A stretch of 64,000 bases of DNA, taken from assembly GCA_001025035.1 (NCBI GenBank), contig LCZK01000010.1, forward strand, positions 310,001-374,000, in the 5' to 3' direction. The stretch comes from Actinobacteria bacterium IMCC26207. Its GTDB lineage: Bacteria > Actinomycetota > Acidimicrobiia > Acidimicrobiales > Microtrichaceae. Position 1 is the stretch's first letter. Every line of letters begins with the position of its first letter. The notes under the pieces were generated by a model, which saw nothing but the letters and a program-made list of their open reading frames with translations, was not told where the DNA came from and made no database searches. This document shows positions 63,012 to 64,000 of the stretch, one piece after another. The position numbers and the translations under genes are program-made.

Positions 63012-64000
63012 TCACTGGTTGAGAGCTACGGGCACCTCGGAGACGGCCTGCAGGGGAAAGTGACACGCAACGTACTGGTCACCCGTCACGTGTTGCATCT
63101 GGGGTTCAACTTGTGCGCAGATTTCTTGTGCAAGTGGGCAGCGGGTGCGAAACCTACATCCGCTTGGAGGCGAGATCGGCGAAGGCAGATCACCTTCTAG
63201 ATGATGTTCGGTGTCAAGCGACGCGTTGGGGTCGGGCAACGGGATAGCCGCTAACAGCGCTCGCGTGTAGGGATGTGCCGGCGCGGCATAGAGCGCATCC
63301 GGGCTACCGATCTCGCACATCTTGCCGAGGTACATCACAGCAACACGGTCAGATACGTTCTTCACCACGGCCAAGTCATGGGCAATGAACACCAAGGTCA
63401 GGCCATAGCGAGCCTTCATATCTTCAAGAAGATTGAGGATTTGAGCTTGCACGGACACGTCCAATGCAGAGACAGGCTCGTCGCAAATGATCACCGAAGG
63501 CTCGGTAATAACAGCCCGAGCTATGGAGATCCTCTGGCACTGACCACCAGAGAACTCGTGCGGCTTACGCTCGGCGGCAGCATCGGGATCAATACCAACA
63601 GCAGAGAGAACCTCTTCTACCTTGAGACGCCGCTCCTCAGGGGTGCCGATTTTCCAGATGTTGAGGGGTTCCTCAACGATTTGCATCACGGTGCGTCGGG
63701 GGTTCAGCGAGCTAATCGGATCTTGGAAGATCATCTGCAGTCTTGGACGTGTATTGCGAAGCTGCTCGCCCCGCAGAGAACACAGGTCAGTTCCGTCAAG
63801 GGTGACCTCGCCACGAGTCGGGCGTGGAAGCTGCATAATCGCTTTGCCGGTGGTGGACTTTCCACAACCTGATTCGCCAACTAGGCCGAGAGTTTCCCCA
63901 CTCGCAATGTCGAACGAGACGTTGCTAACAGCAGACACTTTCTTTCCACGGCCTGCCGGGAAGTCGACCACTAGATTCTGAATCCGTAGCAGTGTTTCTG
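63012..64000 (-). CDS. Oligopeptide ABC transporter ATP-binding protein (5' end beyond window)
   Basis: At least 329 codons of a DppF/OppF-type ATPase. Walker A is GESGCGKST, the Q-loop region is MIFQDPISSLNPRRTV, the signature FSGGQCQR, Walker B VIICDEPVSALD, and switch His in FIAHDLAVV. The C-terminal GCRFRTRCPLAQEIC segment with Cys pairs is the oligopeptide-transporter extension domain. The frame continues without a stop to the right edge (ETLLRIQNLVVDFPAG upstream of the GTG at 63971), so the true start is outside the window. It should energise import of peptides or nickel together with neighbours not shown. Confidence 0.93.
   Translation of the reverse strand, partial: ETLLRIQNLVVDFPAGRGKKVSAVSNVSFDIASGETLGLVGESGCGKSTTGKAIMQLPRPTRGEVTLDGTDLCSLRGEQLRNTRPRLQMIFQDPISSLNPRRTVMQIVEEPLNIWKIGTPEERRLKVEEVLSAVGIDPDAAAERKPHEFSGGQCQRISIARAVITEPSVIICDEPVSALDVSVQAQILNLLEDMKARYGLTLVFIAHDLAVVKNVSDRVAVMYLGKMCEIGSPDALYAAPAHPYTRALLAAIPLPDPNASLDTEHHLEGDLPSPISPPSGCRFRTRCPLAQEICAQVEPQMQHVTGDQYVACHFPLQAVSEVPVALNQ

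Overview
The window is a 64 kb stretch of a moderately GC-rich actinobacterial chromosome, most likely from class Acidimicrobiia (inference). The strongest clue is the block pgsA - gcvH - garA-like FHA gene - ftsR-like merR - bifunctional nuclease - second merR, which matches from memory the Mycobacterium tuberculosis region Rv1822 to Rv1832. Other clues are the LLM-type (F420/flavin) oxidoreductases, an AftD-like arabinofuranosyltransferase, and frequent GTG/TTG starts. I see no mobile elements, CRISPR arrays, rRNA or tRNA genes.

Positions 1-9.9 kb: a polyprenol-phosphate sugar transferase (cut by the left edge), a SRAP DNA-crosslink protein, a HIT hydrolase, pgsA, a nucleotidyltransferase fused to a degenerate phosphomannomutase domain, then gcvH, garA-like, ftsR-like, nuclease, merR and gcvT. 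Positions 10-17.5 kb (minus strand): gcvP behind a tandem glycine riboswitch, preceded by a four-gene unit (degenerate Glu/Leu dehydrogenase-like protein, class C serine hydrolase, class II aldolase, LLM oxidoreductase). The riboswitch overlaps the longest gcvP reading frame, so gcvP must start further in, at 12847.

Positions 17.7-29 kb: mixed metabolic and housekeeping genes, including a Dabb protein, a hydrolase-LLM fusion, an isochorismatase-like protein without its catalytic Cys, a Maf/YceF-like pyrophosphatase, a GH3 glucosidase with PA14 insert, a SnoaL-like protein, an amidohydrolase behind a palindromic operator, YqgE, an M18 aminopeptidase and a CapA-like lipoprotein. Positions 29-35 kb: gltBD, with a long hairpin in the leader.

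Positions 35-60.4 kb: a large cell-envelope glycan locus. It holds several family 2 and 4 glycosyltransferases, four polytopic GT-C-like proteins, an AftD homologue, three methyltransferase domains, a Ppm1-like polyprenol-phosphate mannose synthase, two acyltransferase-3 proteins (one with tandem SGNH domains), a GT2/DUF2304 pair and a UDP-galactopyranose-mutase-like flavoprotein. Together these suggest assembly, membrane translocation and acyl/methyl decoration of an arabinan- or mannan-like polymer built from polyprenol-phosphate sugars (inference). Positions 60.5-64 kb: two small proteins, an acyl-CoA synthetase and an oligopeptide ABC ATPase cut by the right edge.

A recurring oddity is short tandem duplication (5 to 21 bp units) at many places, often at gene ends. 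In two genes the stop codon lies inside the repeat, and in front of the Maf-like gene the repeat produces two chained six-codon upstream reading frames.
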